Part shown: one piece after another, positions 49,637 to 58,699 of the stretch
Layout: the number at the start of each line of letters is the position of its first letter
Position numbering within the stretch: the first letter of the stretch is position 1
Assembly: GCA_017397895.1 (NCBI GenBank)
Contig: JAFQHP010000036.1
Span: 1-61,620 of the forward strand
DNA length: 61,620 bases
Source: Clostridia bacterium
Lineage (GTDB): Bacteria; Bacillota; Clostridia; Christensenellales; Aristaeellaceae
Reading direction: 5' to 3'
The notes under the pieces: generated by a model
What the model was told of the DNA's origin: nothing
The model's database searches: none
What the model saw: only the letters and a program-made list of their open reading frames with translations
Program-made: the position numbers and the translations under genes

Positions 49637-51730
49637 TTATTCTTTTGCGGGCACGGCAGATCCGTAGGCCCTGACAGGATTTCCGTTTTCGTCAAATTCG
49701 GTGGTGTAGCGCACCCGGAAGGGAATACGCTCCAGCGTCAGGGGGATCACTACCTCGGCCTGGGCCAGGCCGGCGTCAATACTGCGGTGCAGCAGGCGGT
49801 ATTTTTCGGCGGCTTCCGGGGGGATGACGTTGTGGTCAATGGCGGACTGGGGGTAGTTCTGCAACAGGGGCGGCAGGCCCAGGTCCCGGATACAGCGGAA
49901 GCAGGGGGTCATTTCCTTGGTTTTCACATCATATTCCCAGTAGTAGATGTTCACCTGCTCGCTGGCGGCGCGGAACAGCTTTTCCCGGCGCGCCATATCC
50001 CATTGGGCTTTCTTTTTTTCCGTGATATTGCGGATGAGGATGTAGAACATCACGTTATCGGTGCTGTTGGCAATCATGCGCATGGAAACCCGCACGCAGA
50101 TGGGATGCTCCTGCCCGGGGATGCGGCTCCAGGTTTCACATTCCTGTTCGCTGTCGGTTTGGATGGCCCGGTTGGCTGCGTCCAGGAAGATCTGCTTGTT
50201 TTCTTCGTCCATGTGGTCAAAGGGCTGCCAGCGCAGCACGTCTTCCTCCGTCAGGGTTTCCCCCAATTCCCGGATGAACTTTTTGTTGATGCGAACCAGG
50301 TCCAGCCGGCCGGCCCGGTATTCCATCACGGCGGCGCCGCCCACGTAGTTATTGAAAATCAGGGTTTCGATGCTCATGGGGTTCCAGAACTGGGCGGAGT
50401 TCATATTTTCAATCAGCTGCATGGGGGGCTGGATATCGCCCTTTTTCTGGGAGCGGATCAGGGAATAAAACTCTTCCTCCGGCAACGCCCGGGAGTACAG
50501 AAAGCCCTGCACATAGCTGCAGCCGATGCTGGCCAGGAAATCGGCCTGCTCCTTATGCTCCACCCCTTCGCCGATGATGGGAAGCCCCAGCCATTTGGCA
50601 ATGCGCACCAGCCCGGTGAGGATCACGGCACCGTTGTTTTTGTCGCTTCCGTCATCGGATAGCAGGCGCATATCCAGTTTCAGGGTATCCAGGTCCAGGT
50701 TCTTCAGCATATTCAGGGAGGAATAGCCGCTGCCGAAATCGTCCATTTCGATGTTGAAGCCAAGGGCGTGCATTCTGGCAATGAACAGGGTCAGCTTCTC
50801 GATGCCGTCCAGCATGGCCGATTCGGTGATCTCCACCCGCAGCCATTTCACCGGCACCTGATATTTCTGCCGGATCTTTTCCATTTTTTCCGGCAGGTCG
50901 GGGTAGAGGATATCCAGCCGGCTTACGTTCACGGACAGGGGGATGGGGGTGACGCCCTCGTCCAGCATGCGCCGCAAAAGGGCACAGGTTTTTTCGAAAA
51001 CGTACAGATCCAGCTTCATGATGAAATTGTTCTTTTCCAATACGGGAATGAACAGCGCAGGGGAGATAAGCCCGCGGGTGGGGTGCAGCCAGCGGACCAG
51101 GGCCTCCGCCCCCACCAGCTGGCCGGTGATGTGGTTATACTGGGGCTGGTAATACACCTTGAAATGCTCTTCCTCCAGGGCCTTGGCCATGTTGTTGATA
51201 ATTTCCTGCTCCTGCAGCAATTGGGTGCGCATGGAGGTGTTGTAGAAGGTGTAGCGCTTATCCACCGCTTCCTTTACAAAGGAACAGGCAAGCAGGGCCC
51301 TGGCAATCATGCCGTCGGTGCGCACGTCGGAGCGGTTGGTCACATAAATACCCACATGGCAGATCACTTCAAAGTCCGGGGCGCAGTTTTCGATGGTGTC
51401 GGTGAAAGTATCCAGCCGGGCGGGCAGGGAATCGTCCGTCAGGGGGATAAAGAGGCAAAAATGGTCGGAATGGGTGCGGCTGGCAAGGCAATTTTCGCCC
51501 CCCAGCCTGCGGATCTGGTTGGCCACATAAATAAGCAGCTCATCCCCGCCGTCGGAGCCGAACAGGTCGTTGATCACCTTAAAGCGGAGAATGTTGAAGC
51601 AGAGCATGGCGTATTTGCCTTCTTCCATGCCCTTGGGGTCTGTTTCGGTATAGAACGATACAGCCTTCTGAAAAGAGGAATAGGAAAGAAGCCCTGTCAG
51701 GCTGTCGTTTTCGTACATTTCCTTAAACAA
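49637..51730 (-). CDS. GGDEF(degenerate)-EAL-PAS c-di-GMP phosphodiesterase
   Basis: About 697 residues, soluble. The N-terminal GGDEF domain (about 8-165) has THSDHF in place of GGDEF, so it is catalytically dead but may bind GTP. The EAL domain (about 180-425) is intact: GAEALVRW, LRVEITESAML, DDFGSGYSSL, LKLDMRLL and IIGEGVEHKEQ, so c-di-GMP hydrolysis is expected. Two PAS-like regions (about 450-695) form the sensor at the unusual C-terminal end. The start is TTG 51730 because AAAGGGGG is seven bases upstream. A GTG at 51739 abuts that site and is less likely. Confidence 0.87.
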   Translation of the reverse strand: MFKEMYENDSLTGLLSYSSFQKAVSFYTETDPKGMEEGKYAMLCFNILRFKVINDLFGSDGGDELLIYVANQIRRLGGENCLASRTHSDHFCLFIPLTDDSLPARLDTFTDTIENCAPDFEVICHVGIYVTNRSDVRTDGMIARALLACSFVKEAVDKRYTFYNTSMRTQLLQEQEIINNMAKALEEEHFKVYYQPQYNHITGQLVGAEALVRWLHPTRGLISPALFIPVLEKNNFIMKLDLYVFEKTCALLRRMLDEGVTPIPLSVNVSRLDILYPDLPEKMEKIRQKYQVPVKWLRVEITESAMLDGIEKLTLFIARMHALGFNIEMDDFGSGYSSLNMLKNLDLDTLKLDMRLLSDDGSDKNNGAVILTGLVRIAKWLGLPIIGEGVEHKEQADFLASIGCSYVQGFLYSRALPEEEFYSLIRSQKKGDIQPPMQLIENMNSAQFWNPMSIETLIFNNYVGGAAVMEYRAGRLDLVRINKKFIRELGETLTEEDVLRWQPFDHMDEENKQIFLDAANRAIQTDSEQECETWSRIPGQEHPICVRVSMRMIANSTDNVMFYILIRNITEKKKAQWDMARREKLFRAASEQVNIYYWEYDVKTKEMTPCFRCIRDLGLPPLLQNYPQSAIDHNVIPPEAAEKYRLLHRSIDAGLAQAEVVIPLTLERIPFRVRYTTEFDENGNPVRAYGSAVPAKE

Positions 51731-51798
51731 AGAGGACACCCCCTTTATCGGTAAAAAGGAACAAGGCCATCATTTTTTCTCACATTTCCCTGTATAAC

Positions 51799-51827
51799 AT
51801 TATACAACAGTGCTTGCGCCATTGCAA
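51799..51827 (-). promoter_or_regulatory. Promoter of the GGDEF-EAL-PAS gene
   Basis: Minus strand TTGCAA (51827-51822), 17-base spacer, TATAAT (51804-51799). Confidence 0.75.
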
Positions 51828-51883
51828 GGCATTTGCCGGAAGAAAAAGCGAAGTATGGAATATACTTCGCATAAAAATGAATA

Positions 51884-53203
51884 TTATTCTGCCCGGGCGG
51901 AAAGGTCATACACATCGGCGGCAATGATGCGGCCGTTGACAAAGGTGCCGGGGTGCAGCTCCCTGTCGCATAGGAGCAGAATTTCGCCGTCGGCGTCCGG
52001 GGCCTCCCATTGGGAGCGGGCGGTGTAGGTGCCCTCCTGCCAGCCGGTGACCAGCATTTTTTCTTCCTTGCCCACGCGCAGGGTGTTCCGGGCCTTGCTG
52101 ATGTTGGCCTGCAGGGACATCAGCCGGTCCAGCCGTTCATCCTTGATTTCTTCCGGCAGCTGGCCGGGCATATCGAAGGCGGGGGTGTCGTCCTCGGGGG
52201 AGAAGGTGAAGGCGCCCATGCGGTCAAACTGCATTTCTTCGGTGAAGTCCATCAGCTGTTTGAAATCGTCCTCCGTTTCCCCGGGGAAGCCCACGATGAA
52301 GGTGGTGCGCAGGCAAAAGCCCCTTTCCCGGGCGCCCTTCAGCATCCGGCGGGTGTGCTCCATGGTGCCCCGGCGGTTCATGCTTTTCAGCAGGGCGGGG
52401 GAGGCGTGCTGGAGGGGCAGGTCCAGGTATTTGCAGATGTTGGGATATTTCGCCATCACATCCAGCGTTTTTTCGTCTAGCTCATCCGGGTACATATAAA
52501 GGGCCCGCAGCCAATCCACGCCTTCCACCTTTGCCGCTTCTTCCAGCAGGGAAGAAAGGCTGTCCCCGGTATCGATGCCGTAGCGGGTGGTATCCTGGGC
52601 GATGAGGATGTGCTCCTTCACGCCCTGCTTTGCCAGCAGGTTCATTTCTGCCAGAATGGCATCCCGGCTTCTGGAGCGGTAAGGCCCCCGGATAAGGGGA
52701 ATGGCGCAGTAGGCGCAGCGGTTATCGCAGCCGTCGCCGGTTTTGATATAGGCAGAGTAGGGGGGCGTGGTGAGCACCCGGCCGCATTCCAGGAAGGAAT
52801 GGTTCACCTTCGTGTCGGCGCCCTTTTCGCCTTCCAGTGCCTTTTCCAGCAGGGGAATCAATTCTTCATAGCGGTTCACCCCCAGCATCACGTCAATTTC
52901 GGGAATTTCGTCCCGGATGGTGTCGCTGTATCGCTGGGTGAGGCAGCCGGTGGCACAAAGCACCCGGCACCTGCCTGTTTCTTTATATTCGGCCATTTCC
53001 AGGATGGTATCAATGGCCTCTTCCTTGGCGGGGGCAATGAAGCCGCAGGTGTTGACAATCAGGATCTCCGCCTGGGCAGGGTCGTCCGTCAGAATGCAGC
53101 CGGCATGTTTCAGCATGCCCAGCATCTGTTCGGAGTCCACCCGGTTTTTCACACAGCCCAGGGCAATCATGCCCACGGTTTTCCCTTTCAGCCCATGCGC
53201 CAT
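51884..53203 (-). CDS. rimO: Ribosomal protein S12 methylthiotransferase RimO
   Basis: A 439-residue radical-SAM enzyme adding a methylthio group to an aspartate of ribosomal protein S12. The N-terminal cluster cysteines are C17 (IALGCVKN), C53 (NTCGF) and C87 (ATGCLTQ). The radical-SAM triad CDNRCAYC is C159, C163 and C166, followed by IPLIRGPYRSRS. A TRAM domain ends the protein (about 375-439). RimO rather than MiaB is indicated by the GCVKNRVDSE and TRAM form. I chose ATG 53203. An upstream in-frame extension has no ribosome site. Confidence 0.93.
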   Translation of the reverse strand: MAHGLKGKTVGMIALGCVKNRVDSEQMLGMLKHAGCILTDDPAQAEILIVNTCGFIAPAKEEAIDTILEMAEYKETGRCRVLCATGCLTQRYSDTIRDEIPEIDVMLGVNRYEELIPLLEKALEGEKGADTKVNHSFLECGRVLTTPPYSAYIKTGDGCDNRCAYCAIPLIRGPYRSRSRDAILAEMNLLAKQGVKEHILIAQDTTRYGIDTGDSLSSLLEEAAKVEGVDWLRALYMYPDELDEKTLDVMAKYPNICKYLDLPLQHASPALLKSMNRRGTMEHTRRMLKGARERGFCLRTTFIVGFPGETEDDFKQLMDFTEEMQFDRMGAFTFSPEDDTPAFDMPGQLPEEIKDERLDRLMSLQANISKARNTLRVGKEEKMLVTGWQEGTYTARSQWEAPDADGEILLLCDRELHPGTFVNGRIIAADVYDLSARAE

Positions 53204-53237
53204 AACAGCACTTCCTTCATTTACACAAATTCGATTT

Positions 53238-53267
53238 ATTTTAGCATATTTCCCGGTGCTTTCACAA
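53238..53267 (-). promoter_or_regulatory. Promoter of rimO
   Basis: Minus strand TTGTGA (53267-53262), 18-base spacer, TAAAAT (53243-53238). Confidence 0.45.
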
Positions 53268-53331
53268 GCCCCGGCAGGAAAAACCATTTCCGCCGGCGAA
53301 AAAATTTTCATCTGAATCAGGAGTGATGCAA

Positions 53332-53781
53332 ATGACGGCACAGCAAATGTGGGAAGCGTACCAAAGGGCAATGGATACACAGGAAACGGAATATGAAGCC
53401 TGGGCCTTTGGCGATGCGCCGGATGTGCTGGCAGCGCTGGTACTTTCCGGGGAAAAGCGGGCCACCTCCTCCGCTCGGGACCTGTACGAACTGGAAGGGG
53501 AGGAAATTCCCTGTCCGGGGAACAAAAGCATCATTTTGAACAGCCGGGAGGAGGCAGTGTGCATCATTGAAAATACCGCCGTTACCGTGCTGCCCTATGA
53601 CGAAGTGACAAAGGAGATGGCGGCCATGGAAGGGGAAGATGACAAAAGCCTTTCTATGTGGCGGCAGGTACACGAACGCTTTTTCCGGGAAGAAATGGAG
53701 GCGGCAGGACTGTGCTTCCACGAAAAAATGCCGGTGGTGTTTGAAGAATTCCGGGTGGTATGGCCGGCAAAGAAAGGGTAA
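53332..53781 (+). CDS. ASCH-domain protein
   Basis: A 149-residue soluble protein with the ASCH pattern: AWAFGDAPDVLAALVLSGEKRATSSARDLYELEGEEIPCPGNKSIILNSREEAVCIIENTAVTVLPYDEV, in which GEKRAT is the RNA-contact block, and a C-terminal FEEFRVVW. ASCH domains are thought to bind RNA or act in cytidine-nucleotide hydrolysis. ATG 53332 has AGGAG eight bases upstream. GTG 53323 and ATG 53326 are too close to it. Confidence 0.88.
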   Translation: MTAQQMWEAYQRAMDTQETEYEAWAFGDAPDVLAALVLSGEKRATSSARDLYELEGEEIPCPGNKSIILNSREEAVCIIENTAVTVLPYDEVTKEMAAMEGEDDKSLSMWRQVHERFFREEMEAAGLCFHEKMPVVFEEFRVVWPAKKG

Positions 53782-53799
53782 ATGAATTTGGTTTTTCCC

Positions 53800-53828
53800 T
53801 TGCGCAGGAAAGATAATTCTGTTATTAT
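53800..53828 (+). promoter_or_regulatory. Promoter of the oadB-like gene
   Basis: TTGCGC (53800-53805), 17-base spacer, TATTAT (53823-53828). Confidence 0.55.
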
Positions 53829-53863
53829 ATAAGATGTACGATTATTGAGGAGGTTATCTCGTC

Positions 53864-54967
53864 ATGGGTGAGTTTTTTCAGAGTCTGCTGGGAAATGTAA
53901 CGGAGATTACCTGGCAGCAGCCCATTATGTGGCTGATTGGTGCTGTGCTGATCTACCTGGCCATCAAAAAGGACATGGAGCCCAGCCTGCTTCTGCCCAT
54001 GGGATTTGGCGCCATTTTGGTGAACCTGCCCAACTCCGGCGCCATTGAAACGCTGGAAACCCTGTTCAATGCCGGTATCGACAATGAACTGTTCCCCCTG
54101 CTTCTGTTCATCGGCATCGGCGCCATGATTGACTTTGGCCCCGTGCTGAACAACCCCAAGCTGATGCTTTTCGGCGCTGCCGCGCAGTTTGGTATTTTCT
54201 TTACCCTGATGATGGCCAGCGTTTGCGGCTTCCTGCCCAATGACGCGGCTTCCATCGCCGTCATCGGCGCTGCCGACGGCCCCACCTCCATCGTGGTGGC
54301 CCAGGCGTTGGGCAGCCGGTATCTGGGCGCCATTATGGTGGCTGCCTATTCCTACATGGCCTTGGTGCCCATTGTGCAGCCCCCGGTGATCAAGCTGCTC
54401 ACCACCAAGCAGGAACGTCTCATTCGTATGCCCTACGAACAGAAGAACGTGACCAAGACTACCCGCATTCTCTTCCCCATCATTGTGACCATGCTGGTGG
54501 GCATCATTGCCCCCGGTGCTGTGGCGCTGATTGGTTTCCTGATGTTCGGCAACCTTTTGCGTGAATGCGGCGTGCTCAACTCCCTGTCCGAAACCGCCCA
54601 GAAGGTGCTGGCCAACCTGATCACCCTGTTTCTGGGCCTCACCATCGCCTTCCGTATGCAGGCCCACGAATTCCTGAGCCCCGACACCCTTTTGATCATG
54701 GGCTTGGGCCTTGTGGCCTTCATTGTGGACACCGCCGGCGGCGTCATGTTTGCCAAGGTGATGAACCTGTTCAGCAAGAAGAAGATCAACCCCATGATCG
54801 GTGCCTGTGGCATCAGCGCTTTCCCCATGAGCAGCCGTGTGGTGCATAAAATGGGCCTGAAGGAAGACCCCCAGAACTTCCTGTTGATGCACACCGTGGG
54901 CGTCAACGTCTCCGGCCAGATTGCTTCCGTAATCGCCGGCGGCCTGATCCTCAGCTTCTTTATGTAA
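53864..54967 (+). CDS. Sodium-translocating decarboxylase beta subunit-like (OadB/GcdB)
   Basis: A 367-residue membrane protein with about nine or ten helices. IGIGAMIDFGP and GAADGPTSIVVA carry the acidic residues that move Na+ when biotin is decarboxylated. MSSRVVHKMGLKEDPQNFLLMHTVGVNVSGQI is the family's closing motif. The normal partners are a biotin carboxyltransferase alpha and a small gamma protein. Only a gamma-like gene follows (13 bases downstream), and no alpha or biotin carrier occurs nearby. Confidence 0.92.
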   Translation: MGEFFQSLLGNVTEITWQQPIMWLIGAVLIYLAIKKDMEPSLLLPMGFGAILVNLPNSGAIETLETLFNAGIDNELFPLLLFIGIGAMIDFGPVLNNPKLMLFGAAAQFGIFFTLMMASVCGFLPNDAASIAVIGAADGPTSIVVAQALGSRYLGAIMVAAYSYMALVPIVQPPVIKLLTTKQERLIRMPYEQKNVTKTTRILFPIIVTMLVGIIAPGAVALIGFLMFGNLLRECGVLNSLSETAQKVLANLITLFLGLTIAFRMQAHEFLSPDTLLIMGLGLVAFIVDTAGGVMFAKVMNLFSKKKINPMIGACGISAFPMSSRVVHKMGLKEDPQNFLLMHTVGVNVSGQIASVIAGGLILSFFM

Positions 54968-54980
54968 GGAGGGAAATGAA

Positions 54981-55304
54981 ATGAAAAAGATTCTGACTGT
55001 TCTTTTCCTTCTGGTGATGGTCTTTACCTTTGCGGCCCCCTTCGCCCTGGCGGAAGAAACGGCTCCCGCGGCGGACGAAGCTGTCATCGGCGGCGCTGAT
55101 GAAGCTACTGCCATCGTGGTGACGGAAGAAACCGAAGCTGCCGAAACCACCGAAGCTACTGACGAAAAGCCCCTGACCCTCGGCGAATCTGCCATGTTCA
55201 TGCTCAAGGGCATGGTGGGTATCTTCCTGGTGACCGGTATGATCATCCTGGTGCTGGTGATCATGGATAAGGCCGGTAACCGCAAGAAGGAAACCGAAGA
55301 ATAA
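54981..55304 (+). CDS. OadG-like small membrane protein with signal peptide
   Basis: A 107-residue protein. It has a cleavable N-terminal signal (about 1-24, ALA-EETA), an acidic Ala/Thr/Glu-rich external stretch (about 25-65), and one helix (about 70-95: MFMLKGMVGIFLVTGMIILVLVIMDKAG) with a basic tail, the layout of decarboxylase gamma subunits. Its external acidic linker and cleaved signal are longer than usual. GGAGGG precedes ATG 54981. Confidence 0.72.
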   Translation: MKKILTVLFLLVMVFTFAAPFALAEETAPAADEAVIGGADEATAIVVTEETEAAETTEATDEKPLTLGESAMFMLKGMVGIFLVTGMIILVLVIMDKAGNRKKETEE

Positions 55305-55315
55305 GCGAAATCCAT

Positions 55316-55348
55316 ACGCTGTCTGTATCATGCAGACGGCGTTTTTTT
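55316..55348 (+). terminator. Intrinsic terminator after the OadB/OadG-like pair
   Basis: ACGCTGTCTG (55316-55325) pairs with CAGACGGCGT (55333-55342, one G-U), then a seven-T run. Confidence 0.9.
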
Positions 55349-55405
55349 GTAGGATTTTCCAACTGCAGGTTGGAAATGCGGGGCGGCGATCAAACCACGC
55401 CGTCA

Positions 55406-55434
55406 TTGTATCAACCGGGCCCGTGCGGTACAAT
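55406..55434 (+). promoter_or_regulatory. Promoter of the XRE gene at 55466
   Basis: TTGTAT (55406-55411), 17-base spacer, TACAAT (55429-55434). The spacer holds CCGGGCCCG, a near palindrome. Confidence 0.6.
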
Positions 55435-55465
55435 AAAGCCATAAACCAGGAAAGGAGCGGATGAA

Positions 55466-56245
55466 ATGGAACGGATCAGGATTGGAGAACAGATTGCATT
55501 CCTGCGCCGGGAAAAGGGCATTACCCAGGAGGAGCTGGCCAGACACCTGGGGGTGAGCAACCAGGCGGTGAGCAAATGGGAAAGCGGCCAGAATTGCCCG
55601 GATATTCAGCTTTTGCCGGAGATTGCCCGGCTGTTTCAGGTCTCGGTGGATCAATTGCTGGGCTATCAGGGGGAAAAGGCGGAAGGGGATGCGGTGCTGC
55701 TGATGAAGCGTACGATGGAGGGCCTGCCCGAGGGAGAAGACGGGGACTGGGCCTGGCGGGCGGCGGCAGCGCTGCATACGCTGATATTGTCCAAAGTTTT
55801 CCTGCGGGAAAAGCTGGTGGAATCCTCCGGCTGGGTGACGGAGGAAGCGGTGGAACACGCCGGAAAGGCGGAGTGGGGCTATTCCAACATGACTTCGCCG
55901 GAGGTGATCACCATCATGCGAAAGGGCGGCGTATTTTTTGCCAAACCAGGCCCGCTGCAATTGAGCAACGGGGACATCCGCCGCATCCGGGACACCCTCT
56001 GCCCCTTCCTGGAAAAGGACGCCCTGCGGGCAGCCGCGGCCTTGTATCAGCTTACCTGTCGGGATGAAGATAGCTTTGCCGGGGCAGGGGAGGTGGCGGC
56101 AGCCTGTGAAATGAAAGAAGAGCAGGTGGAGGAGATCCTCTCCGATACCCTGGCGGAATTTGTGGAAGAAAACGGGGAAGTGTATCGCCTGGAGGGACGG
56201 TATCAGTTTGTACCGGCGCTGCTTTCCATGTTTGATATGCACTGA
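55466..56245 (+). CDS. XRE-family transcriptional regulator with unknown C-terminal domain
   Basis: A 259-residue protein. The N-terminal XRE helix-turn-helix (about 8-65: QIAFLRREKGITQEELARHLGVSNQAVSKWESGQNCPDI) strongly resembles that of 43690-44190. The remaining 190 residues are helical: WGYSNMTSPEVITIMRKGGVFFAKP and EEILSDTLAEFVEENGEVYRLEGRYQF suggest a winged-helix-like end. Ligand unknown. Confidence 0.85.
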   Translation: MERIRIGEQIAFLRREKGITQEELARHLGVSNQAVSKWESGQNCPDIQLLPEIARLFQVSVDQLLGYQGEKAEGDAVLLMKRTMEGLPEGEDGDWAWRAAAALHTLILSKVFLREKLVESSGWVTEEAVEHAGKAEWGYSNMTSPEVITIMRKGGVFFAKPGPLQLSNGDIRRIRDTLCPFLEKDALRAAAALYQLTCRDEDSFAGAGEVAAACEMKEEQVEEILSDTLAEFVEENGEVYRLEGRYQFVPALLSMFDMH

Positions 56246-56248
56246 GAT

Positions 56249-56268
56249 GGGCCCTCAAGGGCCCTTTT
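56249..56268 (+). terminator. Intrinsic terminator after the XRE gene
   Basis: GGGCCC (56249-56254) pairs with GGGCCC (56259-56264) around TCAA, then TTTT. Confidence 0.75.
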
Positions 56269-56451
56269 CTCGTGAATGGGGAAGCGAAAATATTGCCGTG
56301 GAAAAACATCTGTCCGCGGGGTGCGGAATGTCAAAAGTTTGCAATTGTATGACAAATGAATACGAAAAGACGAAAAAAGAGAGAAATATTGCAATTTTTT
56401 CGGCCGGGAAATTGGAAATTGTATCTGCTTTGCATTTTTATTGATATTTTC

Positions 56452-56480
56452 TTGCAAATTCTCGGATAAATGCGTATAAT
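56452..56480 (+). promoter_or_regulatory. Promoter of the liv operon
   Basis: TTGCAA (56452-56457), 17-base spacer, TATAAT (56475-56480), 34 bases before the livJ start. The 200 bases upstream are AT-rich. Confidence 0.8.
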
Positions 56481-56513
56481 CATACCATCTTAATCACTTA
56501 AGGAGTGAATTTC

Positions 56514-57674
56514 ATGAAGAAGTTTCTGGCTGTTCTGATGGTTCTTTGCCTGATGGCCCCCGCTTTTGCCCTGGCCGATGATATGCCCGTTGTGAAGATC
56601 GGCGTTTTCGAGCCCGCTTCCGGCGACTCCGGTGCCGGCGGCAAGCAGGAAATGCTGGGTATGCAGTATGCCAACAAGGTGGCCCCCACTGTGGTCATCG
56701 GCGATACTGAATACAAAGTAGAACTGGTGTATGCCGACAACGGCTCCGCCACCGATAAGGCTCCCTCCGCCGCTGCCGAACTGGTGAACCAGAAGGTAAG
56801 CGTGGTGCTGGGCAGCTACGGCTCCGGCGTATCCATTGCCGGTTCCCCCATCTTTGCTGATGCCGGCATCCCCGCCATCGGCGTGACCTGCACCAACCCC
56901 CAGGTGACCCTGGGCAACACCCACTACTTCCGCATCTGCTTCCTGGATCCCTTCCAGGGCACTGTGCTGGCCAACTACGCCTATAAGGAAATGGGCGCTC
57001 AGGTAGCCTACTGCCTGGCCGAACTGGGCAACGACTATGACGTGGGCCTGGCCCATTACTTCCAGCAGGCTTTCGAAGGCCTGGGCGGCATGGTCATTTC
57101 CGAAACCTTCCCCACCGGCACCTCTGACTTCACCTCCTACATCAACAACGCCACCGGCTACGGCGCCGGCGTGTTCTTTGCTCCCTGCTCCATCGCTTAC
57201 TCCACCCTGATCATTGACCAGGCTGCCGATCTGGGCGTGAACTTCGCTCTCATGGGCGGCGATACCTGGGACAGCAACAAGGTGCTGGAAGCTGCTGCGA
57301 ACAGCAACCTGAACATCCTGGTTTCCACCTTCTATCAGGAAGGCGGCAATGCTGAATTCGACGCCGGCATCAAGGCCTGGCTGAACGAAGACGCTGAAGC
57401 CATGACCAACAACGGCGGCAACGACGTGATCGCTGCTGTGTCTGCCATGGGTTACGACGCCTACTTTGTGGCCCTGGAAGCCCTGAAGGCTGCCGGCTCC
57501 ACCGATTCTAAGGCTGTGAACGAAGCCCTGTGGAACGTAACCTTTGACGGCGTTTCCGGCGCCATTGCTTTCGACGCCGAAACCGGCGACGCCATCCGCG
57601 ACACTGCCTACATCAAGAAGGTCAACACCGCTACCGGTGCCTGGGACTTCGTGGCTGTGCAGGGTGTCAACTAA
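56514..57674 (+). CDS. livJ: Branched-chain amino-acid ABC binding protein (LivJ/LivK type)
   Basis: A 386-residue secreted periplasmic-type binding protein. Signal peptide about 1-21 (ALA-DDMP), no lipobox. Family landmarks: VVKIGVFEPASGDSGAGGKQEMLGMQYA, VSVVLGSYGSGVSIAG, then a long ligand domain ending YDAYFVALEALKAAGSTDSKAVNEAL. AAGGAG precedes ATG 56514. Predicted cargo is leucine, isoleucine or valine. The lack of a lipid anchor in a Gram-positive is noteworthy. Confidence 0.9.
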   Translation: MKKFLAVLMVLCLMAPAFALADDMPVVKIGVFEPASGDSGAGGKQEMLGMQYANKVAPTVVIGDTEYKVELVYADNGSATDKAPSAAAELVNQKVSVVLGSYGSGVSIAGSPIFADAGIPAIGVTCTNPQVTLGNTHYFRICFLDPFQGTVLANYAYKEMGAQVAYCLAELGNDYDVGLAHYFQQAFEGLGGMVISETFPTGTSDFTSYINNATGYGAGVFFAPCSIAYSTLIIDQAADLGVNFALMGGDTWDSNKVLEAAANSNLNILVSTFYQEGGNAEFDAGIKAWLNEDAEAMTNNGGNDVIAAVSAMGYDAYFVALEALKAAGSTDSKAVNEALWNVTFDGVSGAIAFDAETGDAIRDTAYIKKVNTATGAWDFVAVQGVN

Positions 57675-57714
57675 ATTACCAATGCTGCCGCAAGGCTGAA
57701 AATTCCTTACTGTT

Positions 57715-57742
57715 GTGGCGTGGGCAATTTCGCTCACGCCAC
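57715..57742 (+). promoter_or_regulatory. Intercistronic hairpin between livJ and livH
   Basis: GTGGCGTG (57715-57722) pairs with CACGCCAC (57735-57742), with three more pairs inside. No U-run follows. Such hairpins protect the upstream mRNA and raise binding-protein over permease levels. Confidence 0.7.
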
Positions 57743-57765
57743 AATGCTTATCAAGGAGGCTCTTC

Positions 57766-58689
57766 ATGTTTAATACCGTGTTCCCTTATCTGCTCACCGG
57801 CATTTCCGTGGGCGGCCAGTACGCCCTGATCGCCATCGGGTATACCATGGTGTACGGCATCCTGCGCCTGATCAACTTCGCCCACGGCGATGTGTTTATG
57901 GTGGCCGGCATAGTGATGGTATACCTCAATGCCAGCGGCATGCCCCTGGTGCTTTCTGTGCTGCTGACGCTTCTGATCACCATGGCTATCGGCTTTGCGG
58001 TGGAGCGTGTGGCCTATAAGCCCCTGCGTTCCGCCCCCCGTATGTCCGTCATGATCTCTGCCATCGGTGTCAGCTACACTTTGCAGAACCTGGTGCTCTA
58101 CATCACCGGCGGCCTGAACCAGTTCTATCCCAAGATCCCCTTTGTCAGCGATTCCATCACCATTTTCGGTGTGAACACCAAGATGGTGACGGTGATCACC
58201 CCCATCCTGACGGTGATCCTGGTGGTGGCGCTGGTGATGCTGATCAACCATACCAAGATCGGCATGGCCATGCGTGCCGTTTCCAAGGATTTTGAAACCA
58301 GCCAGCTGATGGGTATCAAGATCAACAGCGTTATTTCCACCACCTTCATCATTGGCTCCTTCCTGGCGGCGGTGGGCTCCATGCTGTACTTCACCAACTA
58401 CAATACCGTTATCCAGACCTCCGGCTCCATGCCCGGCCTGAAGGCGTTCGTTGCGGCTGTGTTCGGTGGCATCGGCTCCATTCCCGGCGCTGTGGTGGGT
58501 GCGTTCATCATCGGTATTTGCGAAAACATCATCAAGGGCCTGGATATCATCCTGTTCAAGGCTGGCATTACCAAGCAGAACCTGGGCCTTGCCACCTTCT
58601 CCGATGCCTTTACCTTTGCCCTGCTGATTGTGATCCTGATCGTCAAACCCACGGGCCTGTTTGGCGAAAAGGTGACGGATAAGGTGTGA
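57766..58689 (+). CDS. livH: Branched-chain amino-acid ABC permease LivH
   Basis: A 307-residue permease with about eight helices: QYALIAIGYTMVYGILRLINFAHGDVFM at the start, and GIKINSVISTTFIIGSFLAAVGS before GSMPGLKAFVAAVFGGIGSIPGA. CAAGGAGG precedes ATG 57766. Forms the pore with LivM. Confidence 0.95.
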   Translation: MFNTVFPYLLTGISVGGQYALIAIGYTMVYGILRLINFAHGDVFMVAGIVMVYLNASGMPLVLSVLLTLLITMAIGFAVERVAYKPLRSAPRMSVMISAIGVSYTLQNLVLYITGGLNQFYPKIPFVSDSITIFGVNTKMVTVITPILTVILVVALVMLINHTKIGMAMRAVSKDFETSQLMGIKINSVISTTFIIGSFLAAVGSMLYFTNYNTVIQTSGSMPGLKAFVAAVFGGIGSIPGAVVGAFIIGICENIIKGLDIILFKAGITKQNLGLATFSDAFTFALLIVILIVKPTGLFGEKVTDKV

Positions 58690-58699
58690 GGTGAGCAAG

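Noticed and set aside
57715..57742. Terminator between livJ and livH
   Set aside because: Stable hairpin but no U-run follows, and the downstream genes lack another promoter. More likely an mRNA-stabilising hairpin.
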